Below, in pieces: positions 6,249-14,319 of a DNA stretch of 38,719 nucleotides (its first letter is position 1; each line of letters begins with the position of its first letter). The position numbers and the translations under genes were made by a program. Source of the DNA: Hyphomicrobiales bacterium (GTDB taxonomy: Bacteria > Pseudomonadota > Alphaproteobacteria > Rhizobiales > Rhizobiaceae); assembly GCA_021775455.1 (NCBI GenBank), contig JAJFHU010000062.1, positions 1 to 38,719 on the forward strand, given 5' to 3'. The notes beneath the pieces are model-generated. The model saw only the letters and a list, made by a program, of their open reading frames with translations, had not been told where the DNA came from and did not search any database.

Positions 6249-6503
6249 ATGACCGATTGTGAGAGTGGTGTAGCGCCACCAAAATATACCAGCCATTATG
6301 AAATCTACAGCCAGTTCGAAGATTGTTTTCTGCATGCCCAGGCGACCATGATGCTGCTTGGATGGATAATGTATGACGACCGTTACCCGGACCTCAAAGG
6401 CGTGCTGTCAGACCACCTGAACAAGCTCTTGAAGGAAGGCAATACGCTGTTAGGCGCAGGATTCGCACTCACAAAACCCGAGCGTGAAGGGGGTGCGGGA
6501 TGA
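6249..6503 (+). CDS. Small hypothetical protein behind the structured leader
   Basis: This 84-residue protein starts with ATG 6249, behind GGAGA at 6238-6242. The open frame continues far upstream (to 5280), but that part is antisense to the TagO-like gene and overlaps the structured region, so the short start is preferred. The product is mainly helical (EIYSQFEDCFLHAQATMMLL and LKGVLSDHLNKLLKEGNTLL). No family is recognised. It overlaps the replication gene by ATGA. Its ribosome binding site lies just after the hairpin at 6197-6229, so the RNA may control its translation. Confidence 0.55.
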   Translation: MTDCESGVAPPKYTSHYEIYSQFEDCFLHAQATMMLLGWIMYDDRYPDLKGVLSDHLNKLLKEGNTLLGAGFALTKPEREGGAG

Positions 6504-7240
6504 CTATCATACGCCGCCGTAGAAGCGAAAATTTCACGGTTGTTCCGAATGAAATCTATGATTCGGAGGCTATGTCGTTTGAAGCCAGTTCGCTCTTGGC
6601 ATATTTGTTGACAAGACCGCAAAACTGGAAGGTTCACACCAATCAGTTGAAAAAAGTGACCGGTTTTGGCCGCGATAAAGTGCAAAAACTGATGCAACAA
6701 ATTCGCGCTGCCGGGTATGCCAAAACGCAGCCAAAACAGGCTAAAAATGGCCGTTTTTCCGGTCAGGAAACAATCATCTTTGATGAGGTGCAATGTGCTG
6801 AACCGGGACCTGATTTTCAGGGGTACCGTGACGGAGAACCTGATTTACCGGAACCTGATTTGCCGTGTGACGGTAAATCAGGCCCTATAATAAGTACTGA
6901 CACTATAATAAGTACTGACTCTTTATTCCCCCCTATAATCCCCCCACCGGGGGATGAGCCTGTTTCATCAGAATTTGGTTTTGAAGAATTCTGGGCAACT
7001 TTCGCTGACAAGCGGGGTAGGCAGGCAGCGCTTCGTTTGTGGAAACGAAAACAGCTTTCGAAGATTGCAGCACAAGTGATCGACGGTGCCGCGCGCTATG
7101 CGATGTCTCGCACAAACGACAGGCGCTACTGGAAGCAAGCCCAAGGCTGGCTCAACGATGGCCGGTGGGAGGATGAACAACTGGTTCGCAAGAAAACAGC
7201 GATGGATGTGCTTCGGGAAAATGCGGGGTTTGACAGATGA
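6500..7240 (+). CDS. Replication initiator, lambda O / DnaD-like
   Basis: This 246-residue protein has a winged-helix start (residues about 8-80: VVPNEIYDSEAMSFEASSLL, then TRPQNWKVHTNQLKKV and RDKVQKLMQQIRAAGYAK) typical of phage replication initiators. Next comes a low-complexity linker (about 95-150, including the repeated IISTD) and a C-terminal domain (GFEEFWATFADKRGRQAALR, then YWKQAQGWLNDGRWED) common in DnaD-like phage replisome organisers. The linker is encoded by the repeats listed at 6808-6960, as lambda O encloses lambda ori. It should bind the origin and recruit a helicase with the products downstream. Confidence 0.8.
   Translation: MTIIRRRRSENFTVVPNEIYDSEAMSFEASSLLAYLLTRPQNWKVHTNQLKKVTGFGRDKVQKLMQQIRAAGYAKTQPKQAKNGRFSGQETIIFDEVQCAEPGPDFQGYRDGEPDLPEPDLPCDGKSGPIISTDTIISTDSLFPPIIPPPGDEPVSSEFGFEEFWATFADKRGRQAALRLWKRKQLSKIAAQVIDGAARYAMSRTNDRRYWKQAQGWLNDGRWEDEQLVRKKTAMDVLRENAGFDR
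6808..6960. other. Putative phage replication origin (iteron-like repeats)
   Basis: Three ACCTGATTT copies lie at 6808, 6838 and 6853, with an inverted AAATCAGG at 6875. Then the 17-bp unit CTATAATAAGTACTGAC occurs twice, at 6885-6901 and 6903-6919. A third CTATAAT lies in a C-rich run at 6933, and CCCC-ACC-GGGG forms a hairpin before 6955. All lie inside the initiator gene, in the segment for its linker, matching the lambda O/ori arrangement. AT-rich tandem units beside a GC hairpin suit an unwinding element, though no replication data exist. Confidence 0.6.
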
Positions 7241-7854
7241 AAGCAGTTGGAAAATTAAAACACGCCTTCGAAAAGGAACAGCCCGATAGGGAGATGTCGG
7301 AAAAATCCAAATCCATCTACATGTTGCTTTCCCTTGATACCAAGATGGCGGAGGCCCCACCCGAATTTGCCGGAGTGTACCTGATTGCAGTGAGAGACGA
7401 AACCGCCGAAACCGTGCGTATTGCGGTTGAACGGTTTATCCAGGGTCGGGTTGAAAATCACAACCCTTCGTTCCTGCCAAAGCCGCCAGAGCTTGCAAGG
7501 GAGTGTCGTAGGATCGCTGCACCGCAGGAAGCCTTCGACAAGGTTTGGCGAAAGCCACAAGAGAAAAACCTGTTGGAAACGCCGGAAGTTGTGCACCTTC
7601 GGGAAGTTGCCGCAGATCGCGCCAAAACCCCGGAGGAGCGGGCAGACGCGATCAACAAAATCAGGAAAAAGCATGGCCAGCCACCGCTCGATTTCACCAA
7701 AAAGGTGAAACTTGTATCGCGGAAGACTGGTCGAAAAACCGGTGAGACTATCGGCGCGGGACCCCAAAAGTTCGAACAGTTTGTGGTGGGTGACGCTGCT
7801 GCGCTGGTTGCGGCACTGGACAAGAATGGGGGCGACAATGACCGACAGGATTGA
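7237..7854 (+). CDS. Early replication-module protein, unknown function
   Basis: This 205-residue protein has an ATGA overlap with the initiator gene. The first 100 residues are helical and charged, with FAGVYLIAVRDETAETVRIA and ENHNPSFLPKPPELARECRR. The latter pattern (SFLPxPAEL) is common in phage replication-module proteins of alphaproteobacteria. The C-terminus is lysine-rich (KKVKLVSRKTGRKTG). It occupies the position of lambda P, so helicase loading is possible, but I see no motif that proves it. Confidence 0.55.
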   Translation: MKAVGKLKHAFEKEQPDREMSEKSKSIYMLLSLDTKMAEAPPEFAGVYLIAVRDETAETVRIAVERFIQGRVENHNPSFLPKPPELARECRRIAAPQEAFDKVWRKPQEKNLLETPEVVHLREVAADRAKTPEERADAINKIRKKHGQPPLDFTKKVKLVSRKTGRKTGETIGAGPQKFEQFVVGDAAALVAALDKNGGDNDRQD

Positions 7855-8536
7855 GCGGGACTTCAAGGCCTTTGCGCCAAGCTGGCCGACCTACCTTTCC
7901 GACAGCGAGGATGCCGCGCGGAAGGAATGGAAGCTCCTGGATGACACCCAGCGCGAACGGGCTGTGGTGGAAGCTGAACGCTTTTGCGAGGCAGTCAAGG
8001 CCAGCGGTAAGAACGTTTGCTCACTCGCCGTCTATCTGCGTGAATTGCGCTGGCTGAAACTGCCCCGGGCGCAAACAAAACAGGATGTGTGTTTACCGCT
8101 GGCACCTTTCGGCAAGGCGTGGATGGCGCATCGACTGCGCCTGCTCAAAGAACCGCGAATTCGATGGAAACCATCGCCGGTGATGGAAAAGCTGATTGCC
8201 GAGGGCAAGGGCCACATGTTCAAGGACAGCCGAAGGCGGGGTGAGTTTCCGCGTGTGGCAGAGATGGATGATCTGGCGGTTCAGAACAAACCCTCTCCGC
8301 CGCCGCAGAACCCGGACCTTGCAAGCGGTGGCTATGTGACCGTGCATGTAGGCTCACCCGAGTGGGAAGCATGGCAGGGCTGGTTTGAAGCCAATGACTA
8401 TCCGCCGCTGCCAACACCGCCCGGCAAGGATCGGTATGTCTGGATTCCAAAAGAGCCACCATCAGACTTCACACCAATGACTTCAAGCATGTCTGATGAG
8501 GATATCTACACGGTTGGTCAAAATGCATTCGGTTGA
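7838..8536 (+). CDS. Replication-module hypothetical protein
   Basis: This 232-residue protein starts with ATG 7838, chosen because GGGGGCG lies just upstream; the longer frame from 7712 sits inside the previous gene. The N-terminal half is helical (WPTYLSDSEDAARKEWKLLD, then AVYLRELRWLKLP). A proline-rich linker (KPSPPPQNPD) leads to a C-terminal segment with SPEWEAWQGWFEANDYP. A similar domain string appears in phage proteins next to replication initiators. The role is unknown; DNA replication or recombination is suggested by context only. Confidence 0.55.
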   Translation: MTDRIERDFKAFAPSWPTYLSDSEDAARKEWKLLDDTQRERAVVEAERFCEAVKASGKNVCSLAVYLRELRWLKLPRAQTKQDVCLPLAPFGKAWMAHRLRLLKEPRIRWKPSPVMEKLIAEGKGHMFKDSRRRGEFPRVAEMDDLAVQNKPSPPPQNPDLASGGYVTVHVGSPEWEAWQGWFEANDYPPLPTPPGKDRYVWIPKEPPSDFTPMTSSMSDEDIYTVGQNAFG

Positions 8537-8765
8537 GCAATTGGTTTGTCATTGGTTTTATTCGGCAGGGCACAAGGTTCTGGTGAGAAAGCTCAACGAG
8601 TATGAGGCGGTGAATGCCCAAATAGAAAACCGCATTGCCAACGGATATTCGCCAACCCCAGAGCAGGTGGCACATACCAACCGGCTACGCAGTCAAATCA
8701 AAACAGCAGAGGCGTTTGTTCGTGTCCCTCTGGAAATCCTCCATGAGGAAACGAGAAACGGGTGA
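8523..8765 (+). CDS. Small hypothetical protein
   Basis: This 80-residue product uses ATG 8523 and overlaps the previous gene by 14 bases. An alternative ATG at 8496 has no better ribosome binding site. It is basic and helical (AGHKVLVRKLNEYEAVNAQI, then PEQVAHTNRLRSQIKTAEAF). No family is recognised. It precedes the NusG-like gene and is likely cotranscribed with it. Confidence 0.5.
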   Translation: MHSVEQLVCHWFYSAGHKVLVRKLNEYEAVNAQIENRIANGYSPTPEQVAHTNRLRSQIKTAEAFVRVPLEILHEETRNG

Positions 8766-8821
8766 TGATGGCGGATGACAAGATCGACGAGGAATACACC
8801 CTGTGTGAGGAAGAAAATTGA
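8765..8821 (+). CDS. Tiny leader-like ORF before the NusG-like gene
   Basis: This 18-codon acidic frame starts at the TGATG overlap with the upstream gene and ends over the TTG start of the NusG-like gene. Eight of its residues are Asp or Glu. It may only serve to carry ribosomes to the weak TTG start (translational coupling). A real peptide is uncertain. Confidence 0.3.
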   Translation: MMADDKIDEEYTLCEEEN

Positions 8822-9501
8822 AAAACGTCATCAGGCCGAAATATATTCCGAGCGGTCAACGCGGAACCATCAAGCCGACGCAGCCGGATGATCCTCTGGA
8901 TGGCAGGCTTATTGATCAACAATGGTTCAATCTGAAATGGTTTGTCGCAAAGGCGAGATCACGTCCAGCAGGCTCTGTGCGGCGTTACTTCGACAGGGAT
9001 GACGAACGCCAGATTACCGAGGCAGATAGCGCCTACATAGCGCTTAATACGCTCGGAGTGCCGACATTTATTGTTGAGGAATGGGTGAAGGTCCGAGGAT
9101 CCAAGGGAAATAACGGAAACAACGGTCGGCGTCGCTACAAGCGAGTACCAGTATTTCCCGGGTTTGTGTTCATTGCCATCAAGGACGAGCCCGCGCTCGA
9201 ACACGTCCACAACTGCCGACACATTGACAAGTTGCTAGGCTATGGCATAGAGCCGCATCAAGTCCCGTTGAGCGCGATGCTGATGTTGTTCACTTACCAT
9301 AATCAGCATGTCGGCAAGCCGAAAACGAATCAGGAAAACTTCAAGCCCGGTGACATTATTGAAGTCCTGGACGGACCGTGGCAGTTTTTCGAGGCAATCG
9401 TTAACAGGCAGAAAAGCGATGAACGCATTGAAATCCTTTTAGAAATGTTTGGCACACATCGTCCTGTTGAGATTAGTCTTGACTCAATCCAGAAGATTTG
9501 A
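8818..9501 (+). CDS. Phage NusG-like transcription factor (NGN-KOW)
   Basis: This 227-residue protein starts with TTG behind GAGGAAG. Residues about 38-150 resemble the NGN domain (WFNLKWFVAKARSR, YIALNTLGVPTFIVEEWVKV, then RVPVFPGFVFIAIKDEPALE). Residues about 175-227 resemble a KOW domain (FKPGDIIEVLDGPWQFFEAI, LLEMFGTHRPVEISLDSI). An insert rich in Gly, Asn and Arg separates the NGN strands. NusG paralogues such as RfaH bind RNA polymerase at its clamp and reduce pausing and termination. As the last early gene before terminase, it is the best candidate for the late antiterminator, replacing lambda Q. That role is inference. Confidence 0.8.
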   Translation: MKNVIRPKYIPSGQRGTIKPTQPDDPLDGRLIDQQWFNLKWFVAKARSRPAGSVRRYFDRDDERQITEADSAYIALNTLGVPTFIVEEWVKVRGSKGNNGNNGRRRYKRVPVFPGFVFIAIKDEPALEHVHNCRHIDKLLGYGIEPHQVPLSAMLMLFTYHNQHVGKPKTNQENFKPGDIIEVLDGPWQFFEAIVNRQKSDERIEILLEMFGTHRPVEISLDSIQKI

Positions 9502-9671
9502 GTATAGGCGAAGACAGGACGAACCGCGATCTCATTGTTGATCGGTCGGCCAACCGGCAAGCCGGAAAGTGCCGCAGCGGAACCAGAGAACCAGACCACT
9601 AAGCGCACCGCCAACAGGCACCGCGTTGAGGTTCTCGCAATGGAGGCTTGTGCCTCAAGATCGCCAGCATC
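9502..9671 (+). promoter_or_regulatory. Non-coding early/late junction with hairpins
   Basis: This 170-base gap between the NusG-like gene and the HNH gene holds CCGGC-AA-GCCGG (9554-9565) and a longer-range perfect 7-bp pair GAGAACC/GGTTCTC (9586-9592 with 9630-9636). No clear sigma-70 promoter is seen. It is a plausible place for a terminator-and-loading site used by the NusG-like factor. Confidence 0.35.
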
Positions 9672-9974
9672 ATGGTTAAGTTGAAACAGATACCGACGAG
9701 CCTCGCCTCGCCGCCCTCGCGGTTGAACCACCCACCAAAACAAACCGATGCGTTCTATCAGTCGCCTGAGTGGCGGGCACTCATTCGCCATCTCATCAAG
9801 GAACGCGGACGAAAGTGTGTACGCTGTGGTGCCAGAAACCGCCGGATCATTGGCGATCATATCCAAGAACTGAAAGATGGCGGCGCTCGCCTGGATCCGA
9901 ACAACGTCCAGCTCCTGTGCATCAACTGCCACAACCGCAAGACTGCTGACGCCAAGCGCGCGCGCAGCACCTGA
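9672..9974 (+). CDS. HNH endonuclease of the packaging module
   Basis: This 100-residue protein uses ATG 9672; the upstream TTG at 9648 lies too close to GGAGG. The HNH/zinc fold is visible in CVRCGARNRRIIGDHIQELK, then NVQLLCINCHNRK: two CxxC pairs, the DH of the first strand, the central Asn and the final HN. HNH proteins beside terminase assist cleavage of phage DNA at packaging in cos- and some pac-type phages. Position directly upstream of the terminase genes supports that role. Confidence 0.85.
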   Translation: MVKLKQIPTSLASPPSRLNHPPKQTDAFYQSPEWRALIRHLIKERGRKCVRCGARNRRIIGDHIQELKDGGARLDPNNVQLLCINCHNRKTADAKRARST

Positions 9975-10013
9975 CACTCACCCTATAACCCTGTGCAGAG
10001 CAAAGTGTCCGTA

Positions 10014-10047
10014 CCCATGCCCGCCAATGGATCGCGGCGGGCATGGG
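10014..10047. repeat. 12-bp perfect inverted repeat upstream of terminase (cos/pac candidate)
   Basis: CCCATGCCCGCC (10014-10025) and GGCGGGCATGGG (10036-10047) pair perfectly around a 10-base loop. No T-run follows, so it is not a standard terminator. It is followed by two runs of eight T (10107-10137 region) just before the TerS gene. The place between HNH and terminase is where cos or pac sites usually lie. Confidence 0.6.
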
Positions 10048-10141
10048 GGGCGTCGATTCCTTACAGCTCTCTTGGCCTGTAACCGGCGGTGTATTCAGTC
10101 AGAGATTTTTTTTCCCGCAATAGTTTTTTTTCGGAGCGAAC

Positions 10142-10594
10142 ATGGCAGATCCGACACCTACCGATCTGTTCGGCGAGCCGATCAAACCCCGGACAGAACG
10201 ACGCGGTCGAAAGAAGTACCAAAAACTTGAATCAGATCAAGAGCTTGTATGCCTGCTTGTTGCGGCCAGCTGGTCGCAGGCGCGCATCGCCCGATATATC
10301 GGCTGTGATGAAAAGACTTTGCGCAAGTATTATTCCCGTGAGCTGAACGAGGGCGCGGACCTGATCGAGGGCAAGGCGCTCGAGGTTCTGCTTAGGAAAA
10401 TGAAGGGCGGCGAGAACCGTTCGGTTCACAAGCTGCTCGACGTCATCGACGAAAACCGCGCGACCGACAAGGCACCGGAACCGAAGCCGGAACCAAAACC
10501 TGGCAAGAAAGAGCAGGCAGAAATCGACGCTTCGGATGCCAGCCAGAATTCATCATGGGCTGATGATCTGGCAAAAGCGCAGCGACTGAACTGA
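10142..10594 (+). CDS. terS: Terminase small subunit
   Basis: This 150-residue protein has a DNA-binding helix-turn-helix in the N-terminal half (VCLLVAASWSQARIARYIGC, then DEKTLRKYYSRELNEGADLI), a helical oligomerisation region, and a Pro/Lys/Glu-rich linker (APEPKPEPKPGKKEQAE) before a C-terminal tail that may contact the large subunit. It starts behind CGGAGCG. It overlaps the large-subunit gene by one base. It should recognise the packaging site, perhaps the inverted repeat at 10014. Confidence 0.85.
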   Translation: MADPTPTDLFGEPIKPRTERRGRKKYQKLESDQELVCLLVAASWSQARIARYIGCDEKTLRKYYSRELNEGADLIEGKALEVLLRKMKGGENRSVHKLLDVIDENRATDKAPEPKPEPKPGKKEQAEIDASDASQNSSWADDLAKAQRLN

Positions 10595-12366
10595 TGCCAA
10601 AAAAAAAGCCAGCTGAACGCAAGGCGCTAGACCTTTCCTGCCTTGACTGGTTTGACCGATTGAAGGCTGGCAAGTACCCGGTCGCCGACATCAAGCTGAA
10701 TGATTCCGCAGCGAACGCTGCCGAGAACTTTTACAACCGGCTTGTGCTGCCTGACGTTCCCGGCCAGCCGACGATGCGCGAGGCAGCTGGCGCATGGGGC
10801 AGCGAAACGATCCGGCATGTGTTCGGAACATTGAAGCCGGACCGCACTCGGAACATTCGTGAATTTTTCATCCTGGTTCCAAAGAAAAACGCCAAGACCA
10901 CAAACGGCGCGGCCATCATGGTCACTGCCCTTTTGATGAACAAGCGCCCGCGCGCCAACTTCCTGCTTTTGGCACCAACTCACGACATTGCAATCGAAGC
11001 CTTTGAGCAAGCTGCAGGCATGATCGAAAACGATCCGGCTGGCTACCTGCAAAAGCGTTTCAAGATCACCGAACACACCAAGACGATTCAGGACATTGCA
11101 AAAAACGTCAACGGTGAAAACAATCCAGGCTTTCAGGCAAAGCTCAAGATCAAGACTTTTGACACAAAGGTTGTCACCGGTGCAAAGCCAGTCGGGATAC
11201 TGATCGACGAGTTGCACGTTCTCGGCAAGAGCAAGGATGCCTCGAAAGTGATGAAGCAGCTGCGCGGAGGCATCATCGCAAATCCCGAGGCTTTCATGGT
11301 GACCATCACCACTCAATCGGATGAACCACCGGTCGGCATATTCAAGACAGATCTCGAGTATGCCCGGCGGATCCGCGATGGCGAAATCACCGGCGACACA
11401 CTGCCGATCCTTTACGAATTCCCGCTCGAAATGCAGGCCGATAAAAACGGCGCGTGGAAGGATCCGGCGAACTGGCCGATCGTTCTGCCAAACCTTGGAC
11501 ACTCGATCGATGTCGAGCGCCTGATCTCCGAGTATGACAAGGCCGAAAACAAGGGCATTGAAGAATTTACAGAATGGGCATCGCAGCATCTGAACATCCA
11601 GATCGGCATCGCGATGTCAAAGGACCGCTGGCGCGGTGTCGAATTCTGGCTACCGGCTGCCGATAAATCGATCACGCTCGAAAGCCTGCTCGAACGCAGC
11701 GAGGTGGCAGTCGTCGGAATTGACGGTGGCGGACACGATGACCTGTTCGGCCTGTCGGTTATTGGCCGCGAAAAGCGAACCGATGAAGATGACGAAACAA
11801 TGCAGCGCTGGTTTTCCTGGTCGAAGGCGTGGGCCTATCCCGAGGCGCTTGAGCAGCGCAAGGAAAATGTTTCCAAAATGGAACAATTCAAGCGGCAAGG
11901 TGACCTCGTCATTTGCGAATATCCAAATCAGGATGCCATCGAGGCCGCCGAGATCTGCGCGCAAATCAACACGTCCGGACTGTTTCCTGAAAAGTATGGC
12001 ATCGGTGTCGACGCGGTCGGCGTTTCCGAGTTCATCGACGAACTCAACTATGTCAACATAGGCGATGAACTGATTGCAGCTGTTGCTCAAGGTTACCGTT
12101 TAAGCGGCACAATTCACGGCCTGGAACGCCGCCTTAAGGCTGGCACCCTCCAGCACGACGGATCCGACATGATGATCTGGTGTGTTGGTAACTGTCGCGT
12201 CGAATTGCGCGGCAATGCTGTCCTGATCACGAAACAGATTTCGGGCCGGGCAAAAATAGATCCGGTCATTGCAATACTCAATGCCTTTTTCCTGATGAGC
12301 CGCCATCCGGTCGCTGCAGCTGGTCAAGGTTCCTATCTTTCCGAAACAGAACTGGTTGTCATGTGA
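10594..12366 (+). CDS. terL: Terminase large subunit
   Basis: This 590-residue protein is of the HK97-like Terminase_1 family. The ATPase half has the Walker A variant VPKKNAKTT (about residue 95-105), Walker B GILIDELHVLG (about 205-215) and a coupling motif near VTITTQSDEPP. The C-terminal RNase H-like nuclease shows its first acidic residue in VVGIDGGGHDD, with further acids in YGIGVDAVG. It translocates DNA into the prohead and cuts the concatemer. TerL of this family is commonly found in cos-type siphoviruses. It overlaps the neighbours on both sides. Confidence 0.95.
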   Translation: MPKKKPAERKALDLSCLDWFDRLKAGKYPVADIKLNDSAANAAENFYNRLVLPDVPGQPTMREAAGAWGSETIRHVFGTLKPDRTRNIREFFILVPKKNAKTTNGAAIMVTALLMNKRPRANFLLLAPTHDIAIEAFEQAAGMIENDPAGYLQKRFKITEHTKTIQDIAKNVNGENNPGFQAKLKIKTFDTKVVTGAKPVGILIDELHVLGKSKDASKVMKQLRGGIIANPEAFMVTITTQSDEPPVGIFKTDLEYARRIRDGEITGDTLPILYEFPLEMQADKNGAWKDPANWPIVLPNLGHSIDVERLISEYDKAENKGIEEFTEWASQHLNIQIGIAMSKDRWRGVEFWLPAADKSITLESLLERSEVAVVGIDGGGHDDLFGLSVIGREKRTDEDDETMQRWFSWSKAWAYPEALEQRKENVSKMEQFKRQGDLVICEYPNQDAIEAAEICAQINTSGLFPEKYGIGVDAVGVSEFIDELNYVNIGDELIAAVAQGYRLSGTIHGLERRLKAGTLQHDGSDMMIWCVGNCRVELRGNAVLITKQISGRAKIDPVIAILNAFFLMSRHPVAAAGQGSYLSETELVVM

Positions 12367-13553
12367 TGCAATTTCGGCTGCCAAAATTTTTCCAGCGCTC
12401 CAAGACCATAGACCAGCTGACGAGTGAGTATGAGGAAAGGATCCGCAGCGCGAGCGCCGGTCAGTTCGTCAATGTCGACACGGCGCTCGGCCAAACAACA
12501 GTTTTTGCCTGCATCGATGCGATCGCCACCGGCGTCGCAGTGCCCGATGCCCATGTGATGCGCGCACTCGGTGATGGCCGCACGGAAAAAGCGGTTAATA
12601 CGAAATCATACAGGGTCATCCACCGCCGCCCGAACGAGTGGCAAACCGCGCTTGAATTCCGCGAAACGCTGACCATGCATGCAGCACTCACCGGAAACGC
12701 TTTTGCAATTCCAACCTATCGCGGGCGCGAATTGCTAGAGCTGTTGCCGTTGCTGCCGTCAATGGTCACCATCCGAACCTCCAGTCGCTACCAGATCCTT
12801 TATGACGTGCAGGATGATTTCGGTATTCTCGGAACTTTCAAACACGATGAAATTTTTCATCTGAAAAACCGGTCGTGGGACAGGATCAAGGGACTGGACA
12901 GCGTAAAGCAGGCGCGCAAGGCGATCGGCCTTTCGATGGCTACAGAAGAAAACCTGTCGAGCCTGCAGTCAAATGGCGGCAAGCCTGGCGGGATCCTTAC
13001 CACCGAACAAAAACTCGCACCGGATTCCATCGAACGGATCAAGACTGCATGGCAGGGCGCAACAACCGGACGCAATGCCTACAAAACGCCGGTTCTTGAT
13101 GCTGGCCTGTCGTACGAGCAGATGGGCATGTCGGCAATCGACCAGCAGACAAACGAAACCCGCCGGATGCAGGTTGAGGAAATCTGCCGGGCTTTCGGCG
13201 TGTTTCCGCAAATCGTCGGCCACTCCGACAAGGCAACAACATTCGGCAGCGCCGAGGCATTCTTTGCAGCTCATCACCGCCTGACGATCGCCAAGTGGCA
13301 AAAAAACTGGTGTGAAAAATTAGACGAGTTTGTCCTTGATGGCAGCGGTCCGCTGTTCATCCAGTTCGACAACCGGGCGATGAATGCGGCCAACCTCAAG
13401 GACACTGGTGATTTTTATGCAAAGGCGCTCGGATCCGGCGGATCACCGCCCTGGATGACGCAGAACGAGGTCCGCGCCGAGCAGGGCCTGCCACCAATTG
13501 AGGGCGGCGATATTCTTTTCAAACCGACAAACGCAATCATCGACGAGGACTGA
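12366..13553 (+). CDS. Portal protein, HK97 family
   Basis: This 395-residue protein starts at the ATG that overlaps the TerL stop (TGATG). Features of HK97-type portals are present: VFACIDAIATGVAVPDAHVM near the N-terminus, HRRPNEWQTALEFRETLTMH, LTGNAFAIPTYRG, DEIFHLKNRSWD and the tunnel-region VEEICRAFGVFPQIVGHSDK. Twelve copies form the DNA channel at the capsid vertex. It is adjacent to terminase and protease as expected. Confidence 0.95.
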   Translation: MQFRLPKFFQRSKTIDQLTSEYEERIRSASAGQFVNVDTALGQTTVFACIDAIATGVAVPDAHVMRALGDGRTEKAVNTKSYRVIHRRPNEWQTALEFRETLTMHAALTGNAFAIPTYRGRELLELLPLLPSMVTIRTSSRYQILYDVQDDFGILGTFKHDEIFHLKNRSWDRIKGLDSVKQARKAIGLSMATEENLSSLQSNGGKPGGILTTEQKLAPDSIERIKTAWQGATTGRNAYKTPVLDAGLSYEQMGMSAIDQQTNETRRMQVEEICRAFGVFPQIVGHSDKATTFGSAEAFFAAHHRLTIAKWQKNWCEKLDEFVLDGSGPLFIQFDNRAMNAANLKDTGDFYAKALGSGGSPPWMTQNEVRAEQGLPPIEGGDILFKPTNAIIDED

Positions 13554-13557
13554 CAAG

Positions 13558-14268
13558 ATGAAACATGAACTGGCAATCAAAAACCGTCATCAGCCAGAAA
13601 TGGAAACCCGCAGAACCAGCCTGATGATAAAAGGTATCGACGGCGACGGCGAGGGAACTTTCGAGGGTTACGGATCCGTGTTCAATGTCCTTGACAGCTA
13701 TGACGAGATCGTCGCTCCCGGCGCATTCGCAACCTCGCTCGCAGAACACAAGAAAAAAGGCACCCGGCCTGCGATGCTTTGGCAGCATGACTATGACAAA
13801 CCGATCGGCACCTACACCGAAATGTTTGAGGACAAGACCGGCCTTTACGTCAAAGGCCAGCTGGATCTCGACACGCAACAGGGCCGCGAAGCACGAAGTC
13901 ACCTGAAAAAGCGTGCTGTCAACGGCCTGTCGATCGGGTTTGTCACCAAGCAGTCGCAGATCGACCGCGAGAACGATGACAGCATCCGGACACTGCTCGA
14001 GGTGGATCTGTGGGAGGTTTCAATTGTGACATTTCCGGCCAACGGCAACGCCCGCGTTGACGACGTCAAGTCGGCCAAGAATATTTCGCTCATCAAGTCG
14101 ATGCGCGAAGCAGAGCAAACCTTGCGGGATGCGGGTTTCTCACAACGCGAGGCGGTCGCGATGATCGCCCGCATCAAGGATCTGCAGGATGACGATCGGG
14201 ATGATCGAAAAGTTCTCGCAGACATAAACCAGTCGTCAAAACTGCTGCTCGAACAACTGACCAGCTGA
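13558..14268 (+). CDS. Prohead maturation protease, HK97 family
   Basis: This 236-residue protein starts with ATG 13558; the longer frame overlaps the portal end. The serine protease fold of U35 is recognised by FEGYGSVFNVLDSYDEIVAP, the catalytic His77 in AMLWQHDYDKPIG and Ser125 in AVNGLSIGF, with an acidic partner in LLEVDLWEVSIV. It cleaves the capsid delta domain during maturation and is then lost. The C-terminal 60 residues are helical and may act as a scaffold tether. Confidence 0.95.
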   Translation: MKHELAIKNRHQPEMETRRTSLMIKGIDGDGEGTFEGYGSVFNVLDSYDEIVAPGAFATSLAEHKKKGTRPAMLWQHDYDKPIGTYTEMFEDKTGLYVKGQLDLDTQQGREARSHLKKRAVNGLSIGFVTKQSQIDRENDDSIRTLLEVDLWEVSIVTFPANGNARVDDVKSAKNISLIKSMREAEQTLRDAGFSQREAVAMIARIKDLQDDDRDDRKVLADINQSSKLLLEQLTS

Positions 14269-14319
14269 CGGCGCGCCGGTATCCCGGCTATATCAACCAA
14301 AACCATTAGGAGAATATCC

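Noticed and set aside
5280-6503. A 407-codon rightward open frame over the TagO-like gene and the structured RNA
   Set aside because: Its first 630 bases are antisense to a well-supported exported protein, and only the last 84 codons have a ribosome binding site (GGAGA).
10627-11589. A 320-codon leftward open frame
   Set aside because: It is antisense to the terminase large subunit; the terminase frame carries Walker and nuclease motifs.
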